Counted from the first letter of the stretch, positions 17,272 to 26,946 are shown. The stretch is DNA of 64,000 nt from Microbulbifer variabilis (GCF_023716485.1 NZ_CP092418.1:2649001-2713000); one strand, 5' to 3'. Notes: generated by a model not told the origin, from the letters alone. Translations and numbers: made by a program.

Positions 17272-17783
17272 CTCATGGCACTCTCTACTTTTTCTAGGAC
17301 CTGCTCAAAGCCTGTCTGGATCTTCGGCTGTTGCAGAGGTCCCGGACTACCTGCGCCATCCACACCAGCAACTGCCTGCTCATTGGTTTTTGATAAACGC
17401 TGTTCCGTCTTCTCCGCTACGCTCAAATGCTCCTGCAAGCTGAAACTTAACCGCCAGGCTTTCAAGTTCACCAGTTCACGCTGCTCAATACGAACACTAA
17501 ACCTAACCTGCCGAATATTGGCAGCATTTGCCGTTTGATCCGTGATGTCATAGATCAATAGATCGCCATTGGTATCAATGGCCTCAGCGACTCGATAAAA
17601 GTTTGTAAGGCGGTCGGAATCCGAGTACTTCACCAAAAAGGTGGCATTCACAGACTTAGGCTTTATTCCTCTGTGCGCCACACTTGTGCTGCTGGTTTCA
17701 CCACTGAGTTCCTCACTATCAAATTCAGTAGTGACACTGACTTTTAAATCCGTATTAGGTACGGAAAAATTATTTAGGATCAC
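17268..17783 (-). CDS. Phage baseplate complex protein
   Basis: A 171-residue protein beginning MILNNFSVPNTDLKVSVTTE. Such proteins sit between the tail fibre and the hub in P2-like marine phages and are annotated as baseplate complex components. The first 120 residues look beta-rich and the C-terminal 50 are Gln/Glu rich with a helix at the end. It overlaps the hub gene by 4 nt. It lies 37 nt downstream of the tail fibre gene. Confidence 0.65.
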   Translation of the reverse strand: MILNNFSVPNTDLKVSVTTEFDSEELSGETSSTSVAHRGIKPKSVNATFLVKYSDSDRLTNFYRVAEAIDTNGDLLIYDITDQTANAANIRQVRFSVRIEQRELVNLKAWRLSFSLQEHLSVAEKTEQRLSKTNEQAVAGVDGAGSPGPLQQPKIQTGFEQVLEKVESAMR

Positions 17784-17820
17784 TCGAACCCCCGAAAAAA
17801 TAAGCTAACCGGTTTCGACA

Positions 17821-20478
17821 TTAATGAAATAATTCAGCCATCGCAGATTTAAACTCATCTATATCTGAAGCATTAGCGATGGCATCACGCACAGATTCCG
17901 CCGTGGTTCCGGTGAGCTTTCCAACTACACTAACGCCCAATCTTTTTATACCGGCGCTGTCCTGCCACTCATGCAAATCCCGAGTGCCATTAACCGGCTG
18001 TCGAGTCAGTAAGGCGCCATACTGAAGTGAATAATTCGTGGGTGTCTCACCCTGAAGAAAGGCGGATTCATCCCGAATAATCCCAGATGATGGCGTGTTT
18101 TTCGGGTCATCAGTAAAGACAGGACCCAGGGTTAAATAGGCTTCTGCATTCCCCTCCGGAAAGGTCGCCATATCGGTAATAAAATTATTGATTGAAGGGC
18201 CTTGAACACAAGCACCAGTAGGTTTTTTTACCGTATTGGGACCCAGTGACAAACTTTGAATATCCAATCCAAAATAAATTGACCCACCAACGACCACATT
18301 GTCACTAACTGATGCACCATTAGCATAAGAACCAACCCCGATCCCGCAGCCTGTTATTTTATTATCCCTAAATACTGGGGAAAACAATATATTCGTCGGC
18401 GTTGGCGGCGAAGCAATAAAACATTTTTGCCCATTGGTTACGCTGTTATGGTAAATATCGCAAAGATTGTTATTGATTCGTGCTAACGGGTAATAGTCGG
18501 TATAGGTCAGATCCCAGCTTATAGGGAACAGATACCCTTTCACGGTGTTATCATAGACTTGTGAATTTAAGCAAGCTGCCTCTTGGATGTGTACACCAAT
18601 ACCAGACAGCGGATAATTCGACATCAGCACACATCCGGAAACCGTATCACCAAAAGATCTAATACGGATTCCACGATCACTACCAGTCACAATTAAATTC
18701 TTAAATATTGAAAAATAATTTCCGTCGTGACTGGTAAACCCTTCAGTGGACGCCATCGTAGATGTGCAATCTTCTGCACCACAAAATAAAGATGGTCCGC
18801 CCCTACTCTGATCCTCAAGCTCTGTCGTAACATCGACAGACTGATTGCCAAACTCAATAACAGATCTTCCCGTCACCTTGCAATTTTGGCAACTGGCCAT
18901 AATTATCGGGTTTGCCGTTGAGCCAGAAGGCACCGATGTCTTTTTACCAATAATTCTTGAGCGTTCGGTAATATTGCAGTCCAGGCAGTACTCCAGCCGA
19001 ATGTTATTCGCTACGCTATCCACACAATCGATAACACAATTAGATATCACCAAGTCTTTAGCAAATCGCGCCAAAACTAAGGCCCAGGAAGAGCCCGGAT
19101 CTCCTGAAATTCGAAAACCATGAATTCTGCAGTTTTCTACAAAATTGACCTTCCTGACAACCGAACTATTGATGGCAAAGCTTGCACTATGTGGGCCTGG
19201 TGTTATCGCATAGGGAAAGTTAATGGGTTCATAAACTGAAAACTTGACGGCGTTGATAATGCTTTCAACTCGGGCGAATTCGGACAAGTAAGAATGATTA
19301 CCAGGATTCCTGCCTAACTGAAACTGTCCCGCATCGGGGCTATTAGCATTAATAATAGAGCTAATACGTACCCAATCATTAGGACTCAGAGACATTGTGG
19401 CAGCATTAATTGTGCTCTCGCCTGGGCTTGCCTCAGAAGTCACCTCAATATCATCCTCAAGGCTCCCGGTCAGACGAATCGCAGAAATATTTAAGCCGGT
19501 AGTCTCCAAGCCGGTATTGGCATATGTGGTGAGAGATACATTCGACCTCAGCTCAAGCGACTGGCTAAGTTTCATATTGCCAGAGCTGGCAAATAATAAA
19601 TTACCGCCCCCAAGGGCAAAGAGATAGTCAATACCCGCCTGTATGGACACATAGCAATCTGTCCCCGCTACGGCCCCGAACTGCTCGGCAAATACCTTGC
19701 CACCGGGGAATATTCCCATTAACTGTACATTAGAGTTTGGGTGATCGATAAATTTGCCGTTATCGTGAACCCCTGTTCCGGGCTCAACCACTTTATATGT
19801 ATTTCCGCCAGAGTCCCCATCAATATTGCGGCTCAATAAAATAACTTTTTGGCCAACCTTCAGGTTTTGAACAGACAACAGTTCTGTAAGCGTGTCAAAG
19901 CTACGTGGCAATCTTTTGCTTCCGGCCAATTTGGCAGAGGTAACAAACTTCTGATCATCATCACCCACCTCCACTTCCTGCGCATTGGCAATCTGCGACA
20001 TTCCTATCTTTAACTCAGTGGCTTGATCAAATGAAAGCTGCCAAGTACTTGCGTCTACCGTAACATTTGTGATCGCCTGGGCATCGGTATAAGTAACCAT
20101 AAAATTGCGGGTTAGGCTATTGCCGACATTGATACCGGTTGTTTTATATTTGGAAATGGTATCGATATAACGTACAGCAATCAGCGTATCGTCTTCAGCC
20201 AAAAGGCCAACCCAGTTAAAGGAGAAATCCCCCTCTTCGGTACCCAAATACAACGAGTAAACCACCTTATCCGCTGAGACATACCCCTGCCGGGTAATAG
20301 ATCGCTCTGCCTCACGGTAGGCAATATCCGGCAAATTTTCTTCTGGGTCCGGCGCTGCCGCAGAATCCAGGCCTGGTATATTCGCCAACAAAAAGCGGTC
20401 GATAGTCAGCTTCTCACCCGCAGCAGCTTTTTGCGCAAAGAGTGTGCGGCCTGCGTTGGTTAATATCCCTATACTCAT
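17821..20478 (-). CDS. Tail fibre/tailspike with beta-helix domain
   Basis: An 885-residue receptor-binding protein. The start at 20478 (MSIGILTNAGRTLFAQKAAA) has a GAGGCG site and is the usual start of phage tail-collar fibre proteins; the frame is open 72 nt upstream. Residues 1-170 form the collar-attachment domain. A linker follows, then from about 260 FAEQFGAVAGTDCYVSIQAG starts a pectate-lyase-like right-handed beta-helix with repeated N/V/I rungs up to about 780. The C-terminus contains a trimerisation-like segment (YSLQYGALLTRQPVNGTRDL). The spike may bind or cleave capsule or exopolysaccharide; no catalytic residues could be assigned. Confidence 0.88.
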   Translation of the reverse strand: MSIGILTNAGRTLFAQKAAAGEKLTIDRFLLANIPGLDSAAAPDPEENLPDIAYREAERSITRQGYVSADKVVYSLYLGTEEGDFSFNWVGLLAEDDTLIAVRYIDTISKYKTTGINVGNSLTRNFMVTYTDAQAITNVTVDASTWQLSFDQATELKIGMSQIANAQEVEVGDDDQKFVTSAKLAGSKRLPRSFDTLTELLSVQNLKVGQKVILLSRNIDGDSGGNTYKVVEPGTGVHDNGKFIDHPNSNVQLMGIFPGGKVFAEQFGAVAGTDCYVSIQAGIDYLFALGGGNLLFASSGNMKLSQSLELRSNVSLTTYANTGLETTGLNISAIRLTGSLEDDIEVTSEASPGESTINAATMSLSPNDWVRISSIINANSPDAGQFQLGRNPGNHSYLSEFARVESIINAVKFSVYEPINFPYAITPGPHSASFAINSSVVRKVNFVENCRIHGFRISGDPGSSWALVLARFAKDLVISNCVIDCVDSVANNIRLEYCLDCNITERSRIIGKKTSVPSGSTANPIIMASCQNCKVTGRSVIEFGNQSVDVTTELEDQSRGGPSLFCGAEDCTSTMASTEGFTSHDGNYFSIFKNLIVTGSDRGIRIRSFGDTVSGCVLMSNYPLSGIGVHIQEAACLNSQVYDNTVKGYLFPISWDLTYTDYYPLARINNNLCDIYHNSVTNGQKCFIASPPTPTNILFSPVFRDNKITGCGIGVGSYANGASVSDNVVVGGSIYFGLDIQSLSLGPNTVKKPTGACVQGPSINNFITDMATFPEGNAEAYLTLGPVFTDDPKNTPSSGIIRDESAFLQGETPTNYSLQYGALLTRQPVNGTRDLHEWQDSAGIKRLGVSVVGKLTGTTAESVRDAIANASDIDEFKSAMAELFH

Positions 20479-20488
20479 TGTTATCGCC

Positions 20489-21007
20489 TCAACTTGCTGC
20501 GTCGAAATACCACGCATGATCAATTTCATGCACGGAAATGCCCAGACCAACCGGGGAAATCAATTTAAACTCATAGCGCCGACAGGTACGGCCATATTTT
20601 TGTAATAACAGCCTTAATAAATCTTGATTATGGCTTAACTGTGCATCACTCAGTTGCAGGATAATTACATCCCAATCCCTGTTAGGATCTCGCTCTATTA
20701 CCTCTACATAACCCACACCCAAGCGATCAAATATACGTTGAATACCAGCTACGCTTCCCGCATCCACCGTATTGACATAGGCATATTTAACCCGCAACCG
20801 ATAAAGCTCTATAGGCTCCCTATCAAAACGAGTGACATTACGCTGCCAGGCCAATAGATTTAACGCGGAAAGCCCACAAGTATCCGGATCCATTTCTTCA
20901 ATAGGCCACTCTAACCAACTGGTGACATAGGCCCACCAGCGCTCTAACATCACTCCGAGTTTTGCAACTTCTCCGCGGTTAGCCCAAGAAGGTAAAGTGA
21001 TTTTCAA
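20489..21007 (-). CDS. Phage tail protein I
   Basis: A 172-residue baseplate wedge protein of the P2 gpI type. Family features include LERWWAYVTSWLEWPIEEMD near the start and the RLRVKYAYVNTVDAGSVAGI region. It overlaps the baseplate J gene by 4 nt and lies just upstream of the fibre, the standard J-I-fibre order. The N-terminus MKITLPSWANRGE is preceded by the J stop. Confidence 0.85.
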   Translation of the reverse strand: MKITLPSWANRGEVAKLGVMLERWWAYVTSWLEWPIEEMDPDTCGLSALNLLAWQRNVTRFDREPIELYRLRVKYAYVNTVDAGSVAGIQRIFDRLGVGYVEVIERDPNRDWDVIILQLSDAQLSHNQDLLRLLLQKYGRTCRRYEFKLISPVGLGISVHEIDHAWYFDAAS

Positions 21008-22182
21008 GATTCAGCCTCAGCAACAGTCAAATTCCCCAAACGTGGCAAGTCCATCGTGCTAGTGATCTGCGCATGGTTAAAATATATATTACTAATCTGT
21101 GGAAACTGCTCTTGTATTTCCCGTGATAACTGCGAAAAGCCAAATAAAGACCAGGGGTATACTAGAGTTGGGGAGTAATCAATATTTTCTCGGAAGGCTG
21201 CACGAATAAAATTACCTACACTTTTGATCAGGCCTTTTTTTTCCGCCTCACTGGTGTTGGCCACAAACCACAAACTACATTCAATACTGTAGTCAGTTTC
21301 CGGCATGGCTTTAACCATCAAATCATCACCATGGCCATGGTTGCCCTTATCAGTAATTTCATACTGGATGCTGGCAATAAACTCCTCAGAGGGATTGCCA
21401 ATATCTAGCATCACATAAGCATTGGCCGTACCAGGGCCACGTGGGGCATTGTGTTCAAAAAAAATATTTTCTGTATTCAGTCCAGAAAAGCCAGCGATAA
21501 TAGCCGTATACGAGGCATCCGTGTGCCATTGATTAATCGCCGTATACTGATTGCGCGTGCGTAAGCGCAGCTCGTCATCGCTTTCGATATCCGCACCAGG
21601 TATCGTCAGCCAATCTTCCAGGTTGGTAACAGTCACTCCTGCCAGCGGCACCGCAAGGCGTACATAATAGCCCGCCCCCAGGTTGTACCCTTCGCCTGTC
21701 TCTAACGCTTTCACCGGTACAAGCACTACCTTCTCACCGGGACTCAATAAAACCTCTTCGGTTGTCTCCACCGAATAAGTTTTGCCATTAATCAACGTAC
21801 TATGAATGACCGTACCCGCTTCAATGGTTAGCGCCACACTGGTGTCAGTACGAGAAAACTGTAGATTCCCTTTTGCATATACTGCACTTTTCTTTTCCAG
21901 GCCTACCGCCCAAGCATGCCATACTAAAAAAGGCCCAGTTGCAGTTTTAACAAAGGCCTGCGCCAGCACATGGTCAATCATAAAATTAACCAACCACAAA
22001 ACCGGCTTACTAATAGCAGCTTGTACAAAACGCCAGAAAGGCGAAACATCACTGTCATTATTAATAATTAAGTTGGATTCATCAGTGATCTTTTTTAAAT
22101 GAACATTTAGACTCGACTCACTGGTGGGGATACCTGCATCAATCGCCAACTGCTCAAACTGTTCGCGGTCTTTATCCGTCAT
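21004..22182 (-). CDS. Baseplate J/gp47 family protein
   Basis: A 392-residue baseplate wedge component that links hub and periphery. It has the family hallmarks TVIHSTLINGKTYSVETTEE, GEGYNLGAGYYVRL, the GADIESDDELRLRTRNQY segment at about 192-211, and the PRGPGTANAYVML stretch. It overlaps both neighbours by 4 nt, consistent with one polycistronic tail message. Confidence 0.93.
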   Translation of the reverse strand: MTDKDREQFEQLAIDAGIPTSESSLNVHLKKITDESNLIINNDSDVSPFWRFVQAAISKPVLWLVNFMIDHVLAQAFVKTATGPFLVWHAWAVGLEKKSAVYAKGNLQFSRTDTSVALTIEAGTVIHSTLINGKTYSVETTEEVLLSPGEKVVLVPVKALETGEGYNLGAGYYVRLAVPLAGVTVTNLEDWLTIPGADIESDDELRLRTRNQYTAINQWHTDASYTAIIAGFSGLNTENIFFEHNAPRGPGTANAYVMLDIGNPSEEFIASIQYEITDKGNHGHGDDLMVKAMPETDYSIECSLWFVANTSEAEKKGLIKSVGNFIRAAFRENIDYSPTLVYPWSLFGFSQLSREIQEQFPQISNIYFNHAQITSTMDLPRLGNLTVAEAES

Positions 22183-22505
22183 AGACTGACCCCTATTTCA
22201 CCGTATTTCATGGTTGTTGCCCTCAACCAGTAAGTTTCATTACTAGCATCAGAGGGCGTTAGCTTGGCCGTACCTGGGCGGATACGTTCATCCGTATCCA
22301 CTAACAATAAAATCTGATTTTTAATACGAGCGATTTTGCGCGGGTCGCGTTCGCCGATTAATTGCAAGGCTAAACCGCTTTCTAAAATTCTGTGTTTAAT
22401 ATCCTGGCCGATACTCACACGGCCAGAACAAAACACCGGAAAACCGCCAGCGTCTAAGGTAAGGTCGCGGTCATCACTAATAAGCAGGTCTTCAAAATCG
22501 CTCAT
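22179..22505 (-). CDS. Baseplate gpW/gp46-like protein (DUF2590 type)
   Basis: A 108-residue protein preceding J, as gpW/gp25-like lysozyme-fold wedge proteins do. Features are DLTLDAGGFPVFCSGRVSIGQDIKHRILESG and ARIKNQILLLVDTDERIRPGTAKL, the latter like the conserved helix and strand of the Mu gp46 and DUF2590 groups. It overlaps the tape measure by one base and J by four. Confidence 0.78.
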   Translation of the reverse strand: MSDFEDLLISDDRDLTLDAGGFPVFCSGRVSIGQDIKHRILESGLALQLIGERDPRKIARIKNQILLLVDTDERIRPGTAKLTPSDASNETYWLRATTMKYGEIGVSL

Positions 22506-24352
22506 TATCCCCCCGCCATAGCCAACTCATCGGCCAGCTGATAACCGCTCACACTACCCGTGGTGTGTACGTTTATGGCTTCGACATGGGTACCGCGATT
22601 ATTGGTCGTTGCCTGGTTAACCTGCTGCAACAGCCCACCAGAGGGCACAGCGCCGGGACGGCTCTGTGAAATACCAGCCGAGGCTTGGTGCATGGCCTCC
22701 CGCTCTTGCTCTATTTTTTCGGTGATTTTCACTTCACCACCACCGCCAATATTGACTCCCGGAATCATGTTGAGCTTATCGATCAGCCAGTCGAGAGACT
22801 TACCCAGTAGTTTCAGCGGTGTGGTATTGCTAAACCAGGCCATCAACTCATCCCAGTACACTATCAGGCCCACTACAGCAGCCACTAGGGCCACCACAGC
22901 CAATACTATCCAGGTGATAGGGTTTGCCAGTAATGCGGCATTAAATAGCCAGGTAGCGGCCGTAGAGGCCATAAAGGCACTTCGCAAAGCGCTAAATATT
23001 GCCACGCCACCATAGACCGCCATCTGGAAAAGAAACCAGGTGGCTTGGGCAGCCACCAAAGTAAAACGCCAGATACGCGCGCCGGCAGCGCTCACCAGCA
23101 GCGCACCATTCCAGCCGGCCATGGCGAGCGAGGCCAAGCCTTGCACCATGGCGAAGGCGCTTACAGCGGCTACCAGGCCGAATATCACTAAAGTGCCGAC
23201 CGCAATCACCTTGGATAGGGTTTTGTGATTGTCCATCCAGGCCATTACGGCCTCACCGGCAGCCACCATCATCTCAAGCACTGGTAACAATACCGGCTGG
23301 ATCATGCGGCCAAATTGCGTATGAACTGCGCTGGCAGACGCCCCCATCTGTTGCCAGGGATCTACCATTTTCTGGGCCATCTGCGTTGCATTGCTCATGC
23401 CCTGAACATTACCAATCAGATCTATTTTGCTGCGCAACTCGTCGGTTTTCGGCAGGAGCTGATTTATTAATCCCACCGCCTCCTGGGTGCCGAAGGCCTT
23501 CTTAAGCTCATCGCCTTGCGCTACGGTCAGTTCTCCACCGCCATAGCGGCCTTGCAACTTTTCGAGAATATCCAGCATCGGCAACATACGGCCCTGGCTG
23601 TCGGTAAATTTAAGTCCAAGCTCATCTTGGGCTTTACCAACGCCTTTTAGGAATGCCCGGTATTTAGTGCCGGATTCGCTGCCGCTCATGGTTGCTTGCA
23701 AACTGCCAAGAACTGCCATCTGTTCTGTCATAGAAATGCCAGCTGCCGTTGCATCTGCACCCAAGGTCGAAAAGGCCGAAGCCATTTTATTGCCGTCTGT
23801 TTTAAATGCCGCAACAGCAGTCGCGGTTTGCTCGGCAAGTCGTTGCACCCAATTGGCATTACCCATGCGTGTAGCATCTTTTTCAAAAATGCCGTACATG
23901 GTGCCCATATAGTCTGTAATCGTGGCTACATTCGACTTCGTAGCTTTAGCCAAGATACCGCCGGTTTCGGTAAACGTGGAAAGCTCACTGCCGTTTAAAC
24001 CAGAAATTGCACTTTGAATATCGTAAGAAGCGCGCACAAACTCCGTTGCGCTCTCACCATATTTCACAGAAAAACGGAGGGCAGTTTTCTCCAATTTCTG
24101 TAAAGCCGCGTCGGCAACCCCAAGGCTTTTAACCTCACCTATTGCCCGGTCCATTTCTATAGCGGGCCCTAGAACGGACTTCAACGCATAACCCGTCGCA
24201 AACAGCCCCGCAGCCCCCACCCCTACCTGGGTAAAACCTGCCGTGGCGCGCTGGTTGAGCTGATCGATCTGTGAGGCAATTTTGCCCGCAGGGCCAGAGG
24301 CCTTATCGATCAAACTCACAGAAAATAATAATTTTTCCAGACGCGAGGACAT
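22505..24352 (-). CDS. Phage tail tape measure protein
   Basis: A 615-residue protein that sets tail length and is ejected with DNA. It starts MSSRLEKLLFSVSLIDKASG, carries the TP901-type core (SVKYGESATEFVRASYDIQSAISG) at about 90-130, and then has three hydrophobic segments around 380-480 (VIAVGTLVIFGLVAAVSAFA, NPITWIVLAVVALVAAVVGL). The Gln/Gly-rich tail is variable. It is short for a tape measure, implying a fairly short tail of roughly 90 nm by the usual 1.5 Angstrom per residue rule. Confidence 0.93.
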   Translation of the reverse strand: MSSRLEKLLFSVSLIDKASGPAGKIASQIDQLNQRATAGFTQVGVGAAGLFATGYALKSVLGPAIEMDRAIGEVKSLGVADAALQKLEKTALRFSVKYGESATEFVRASYDIQSAISGLNGSELSTFTETGGILAKATKSNVATITDYMGTMYGIFEKDATRMGNANWVQRLAEQTATAVAAFKTDGNKMASAFSTLGADATAAGISMTEQMAVLGSLQATMSGSESGTKYRAFLKGVGKAQDELGLKFTDSQGRMLPMLDILEKLQGRYGGGELTVAQGDELKKAFGTQEAVGLINQLLPKTDELRSKIDLIGNVQGMSNATQMAQKMVDPWQQMGASASAVHTQFGRMIQPVLLPVLEMMVAAGEAVMAWMDNHKTLSKVIAVGTLVIFGLVAAVSAFAMVQGLASLAMAGWNGALLVSAAGARIWRFTLVAAQATWFLFQMAVYGGVAIFSALRSAFMASTAATWLFNAALLANPITWIVLAVVALVAAVVGLIVYWDELMAWFSNTTPLKLLGKSLDWLIDKLNMIPGVNIGGGGEVKITEKIEQEREAMHQASAGISQSRPGAVPSGGLLQQVNQATTNNRGTHVEAINVHTTGSVSGYQLADELAMAGG

Positions 24353-24362
24353 TTGCTCTCCA

Positions 24363-24862
24363 CTATTTGCCGTTTAATGCGTGGGCTATACCGTTGGCTA
24401 CTGCCATCTCCAGGTTCTTACACTCGCGCTGCTCCAGGTAGAGCGCGCGCCCCATATTTTCCTCCGTTGCCGGAGCCCCCGGAAAATACCGGGCGACTAA
24501 TAGACACAGCTGGTCGTAGCCGTTCTCTTCTATTTGTTTTGCTTCTTCTTGGGCTTTTTTACAGTAATGGCCAAGTCCGGCATATACTCTGCAAGCACTT
24601 CCCCAGTGATTGCTATTTCAGATCCTGGAGAAGAACTTAAAATATTCAGAAGCGAAGTCTTTCCTTCGTCGCTAACTGTAGCCACCAGAAAATTATGCGA
24701 GGGCGCCACCTTGCTGTTGGGAACAAGGCTATTAACATATTTGTTGTAGTCCGCACGAGTGACCAGAAAAGAAAATTCCTCTCCAGCAATGATCAATTTA
24801 ATAGTTTGTGTATTACTGTCTTCTACTGAACCGTCTTCAACTGCTTTAGTAATATCCGCCAT
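24363..24862 (-). CDS. Tail assembly chaperone with -1 frameshift extension
   Basis: The zero-frame product (24530-24862, 110 residues) starts MADITKAVEDGS after an AAGGG site and ends KKPKKKQNK. Just before its stop lies the heptamer A AAA AAG at 24554-24560, in the correct phase. A -1 slip there gives 63 further sensible residues (AQEEAKQIEENGYDQLCLLV and on) ending in TAG at 24363-24365, 10 nt before the tape measure start. This is the G/GT arrangement of lambda and P2-like tails, where both forms guide tail tube polymerisation on the tape measure. A longer N-terminus from 24916 is open but lacks a ribosome site. Confidence 0.85.
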
Positions 24863-24947
24863 TGGTAAACCCTTTTTTAATTTGAGCCTTTTAGCCCGGA
24901 AAGAAACCCAGTCCACGCATTAGCGCAGAGCGAGGTGATAAAAATTC

Positions 24948-25139
24948 CTATAAAATACGCCGTGTCCAAACGCCCATTTGTTCAGTCGCTTTGCGCTGTT
25001 GGCGAATATGTGCCTGGTCTTTTTGTATTTCCAGCACATTGTCGATATCAAAACCCATTTTTTCTAAAACCTCTTCAACCGCCTGGTGTGCTGCCTTGCG
25101 TGCCAGCTCTTCCGCCTGTTGTTCGGTGAGATACCCCAT
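24948..25139 (-). CDS. Small helical phage protein
   Basis: A 63-residue protein (MGYLTEQQAEELARKAAHQA and on) that is probably entirely helical. The HQAVEEVLEKMGFDIDNVLEIQKDQAHIR part resembles small proteins of the DUF6127 kind that stand beside holins. It overlaps the holin stop by one base and so belongs to the lysis cassette by position. Function unknown. Confidence 0.65.
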   Translation of the reverse strand: MGYLTEQQAEELARKAAHQAVEEVLEKMGFDIDNVLEIQKDQAHIRQQRKATEQMGVWTRRIL

Positions 25140-25684
25140 TACTGGCCCCCGGCTTTCGCGCCCAATGCCCGCACAATCCCACCCACCAACCCGGCGGACG
25201 GCGACGCGCCCATGGACTCCTGCCGTTTGTTCTGCTCTCTGCGCAGTTCGCCAAAATATTTACCCAGCAGGGTTGCGGGTACGCCAGTAAGGGTGCCGAA
25301 TACCGTCCATAAAACCGGGCTTTGCATTTGCTCCGGGTACACAAACGCCCACAAAGTAAATGCGAGGATTTCAAAACACAGAACCTTGGCCATCATCAGC
25401 GCAATCTGTGCACGACTGCTCTGCCCGTCTGCCTGACACATGGCCCGATAGCGACTAGTCCAGCCCTCCTCCTGGGCTATCTGTAGATCCACCTGGCGCT
25501 CCAACAGACTGGCGCGCTGTTCCGGAGGCAATGCCCGTACAGATTGTTTGGCTTCAATACCGGTGGCCGACGGCGGCAGCTGTTTGTCTCGCGGTAATAC
25601 GGCGTTAATTATTTGCCGAGCACCGGGGGCGAAAATATCGAGTGTCATACCACCAGCGGCTTTGAGAATTTCTTTCAGTTTCAC
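25139..25684 (-). CDS. Phage holin, 3TM/GTA type
   Basis: A 181-residue protein with an N-terminal amphipathic part and two clear membrane segments (about 93-115, KVLCFEILAFTLWAFVY; and 121-143, PVLWTVFGTLTGVPATLLG). This layout fits the GTA-type holin family. It opens the inner membrane for the neighbouring endolysin. It overlaps the endolysin gene by 4 nt. A Gly-rich tail ends the protein. Confidence 0.78.
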   Translation of the reverse strand: MKLKEILKAAGGMTLDIFAPGARQIINAVLPRDKQLPPSATGIEAKQSVRALPPEQRASLLERQVDLQIAQEEGWTSRYRAMCQADGQSSRAQIALMMAKVLCFEILAFTLWAFVYPEQMQSPVLWTVFGTLTGVPATLLGKYFGELRREQNKRQESMGASPSAGLVGGIVRALGAKAGGQ

Positions 25685-26268
25685 AAGTCCCCCTCCTCGA
25701 TGAGCGTATAGGTAAAAGTGCTACCCCAGTTTTCCGCAGCCCGCTCACACAGCGCCATCAGTAGAGAAAAATCGAACGGATCGGCCAACACTTGGCAACC
25801 CGCACTCCACTTGTCGACAAGCTGGCTGGTGTGGCTTGCGCTGGCCCTATGGCAATTAATCCCGAATAGTCCGTCATCAATCGGTGCGTCCTGGTTAATC
25901 ACCGCATCGCGGTTGTTATCTCGGTAAACCCGTACAGACCTGCGCTGTACCAGTGCGCGGTACTTGCCCTGGTGCAATCCCAGTTGCCACAAACCCGGAT
26001 ACTGCCCAGGCACTAAAATTGCGGTGCCATTCAGGTTGATGGGATTCTCTCGCCAAAAGGTGCCGGGATCGGTGGTGGCCGAAAACACCAGGCAGTGAGG
26101 TATACCGTCAAAGCGCCAGGCCACTGCTAAATAATCATTAAAAGAATTAGCGCTATGGTCCGCACTGCGAATACCGATCAAATTTAGGTTGTAATCACCC
26201 TCATCAAAAAACCGGTAGCCTTTTTTGATTAACGCACTTTGCAACTTTCCGTATCGCGGCCGTTTCAT
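25681..26268 (-). CDS. Putative cell-wall lytic enzyme (YkuD-like motif)
   Basis: A 195-residue protein next to the holin. Near the end it has GINCHRAS followed 16 residues after the His by SAGCQV, the spacing and residues of the His/Ser-Gly-Cys active site of L,D-transpeptidase-like catalytic domains. This suggests a Cys-dependent peptidoglycan enzyme serving as endolysin. The start MKRPRYGKLQ at 26268 overlaps the previous stop (TGATG) and has GGGGGCG upstream. No signal peptide, so export would need the holin. The family assignment is inferred from motif and location. Confidence 0.65.
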   Translation of the reverse strand: MKRPRYGKLQSALIKKGYRFFDEGDYNLNLIGIRSADHSANSFNDYLAVAWRFDGIPHCLVFSATTDPGTFWRENPINLNGTAILVPGQYPGLWQLGLHQGKYRALVQRRSVRVYRDNNRDAVINQDAPIDDGLFGINCHRASASHTSQLVDKWSAGCQVLADPFDFSLLMALCERAAENWGSTFTYTLIEEGDL

Positions 26269-26477
26269 CAGCGCCCCCATTTTTCAAACTCGGTCTGACA
26301 CTCCACACAGCGAGTCACGCCGCCAAACGCCTGGCGCTCCTTGGGAATATCCCCGTCGCAGTCCTCGCACTGGGTTAAGCTCGGCTGTTCAAAGTTACTG
26401 CGCTGGCGTTGTGCCTGCAGTGCTCTTTGTCGCTGCTCCTGCTCCAGTATCGAGGCGCGGTCCAAATCATCCGGCAT
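26268..26477 (-). CDS. TraR/DksA-type zinc finger protein
   Basis: A 69-residue protein with the C4 zinc motif CEDCDGDIPKERQ...CVEC, the TraR/DksA C-terminal finger. Such small proteins are common in P2-like late operons and may modulate RNA polymerase through the secondary channel. It overlaps the lytic enzyme start and follows the tail tube gene by 16 nt. Confidence 0.9.
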   Translation of the reverse strand: MPDDLDRASILEQEQRQRALQAQRQRSNFEQPSLTQCEDCDGDIPKERQAFGGVTRCVECQTEFEKWGR

Positions 26478-26493
26478 ACCCTTGCCCTATTCC

Positions 26494-26946
26494 TTAAATA
26501 AAGTTTTCCGTTTCGCTCGCATCGATATAGGGGATACCGTTAATCCGCACAAAGTCACGGCTGGTCACGTCGTAGGGCAATTTGTGTTTGAGTTTTTCAC
26601 CACCATTGCCGGCAGCATCCAACAAATCACTAATGCGCAATTTGCAGCCGAAGGCCTCCACCTTAAATTCCATATTGGAGGTTGCTGCACTGCTGACAAT
26701 ATCGAACGGCTCCAGCGCACTAAAACTACCGGCACCCTTTGCCGCATCTAAAATGGTCATCAGGTTATTGGTGTCCACCTCAATTTCCCCCGAGGCTTTT
26801 TTCTCACCAGATATCCAACCATCCGGCACACCGCGCGTCATCGCTGGTCCGGTCGCATCCTCAATACTGACCGTGAACTTTTCCACATGGACTAACATGC
26901 TGCCGATCATCACATCGACATCTTTTCCGCTGAGTTTCTGACTCAT
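26494..26946 (-). CDS. Phage tail tube protein (DUF2597)
   Basis: A 150-residue protein (MSQKLSGKDVDVMIGSMLVH and on) matching the DUF2597 family. It sits directly after the sheath gene, the place of the tail tube in contractile tails. The beta-rich pattern VEKFTVSIEDATGPAMTRGVPDGW is typical. It would polymerise as hexameric rings inside the sheath. Confidence 0.88.
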   Translation of the reverse strand: MSQKLSGKDVDVMIGSMLVHVEKFTVSIEDATGPAMTRGVPDGWISGEKKASGEIEVDTNNLMTILDAAKGAGSFSALEPFDIVSSAATSNMEFKVEAFGCKLRISDLLDAAGNGGEKLKHKLPYDVTSRDFVRINGIPYIDASETENFI

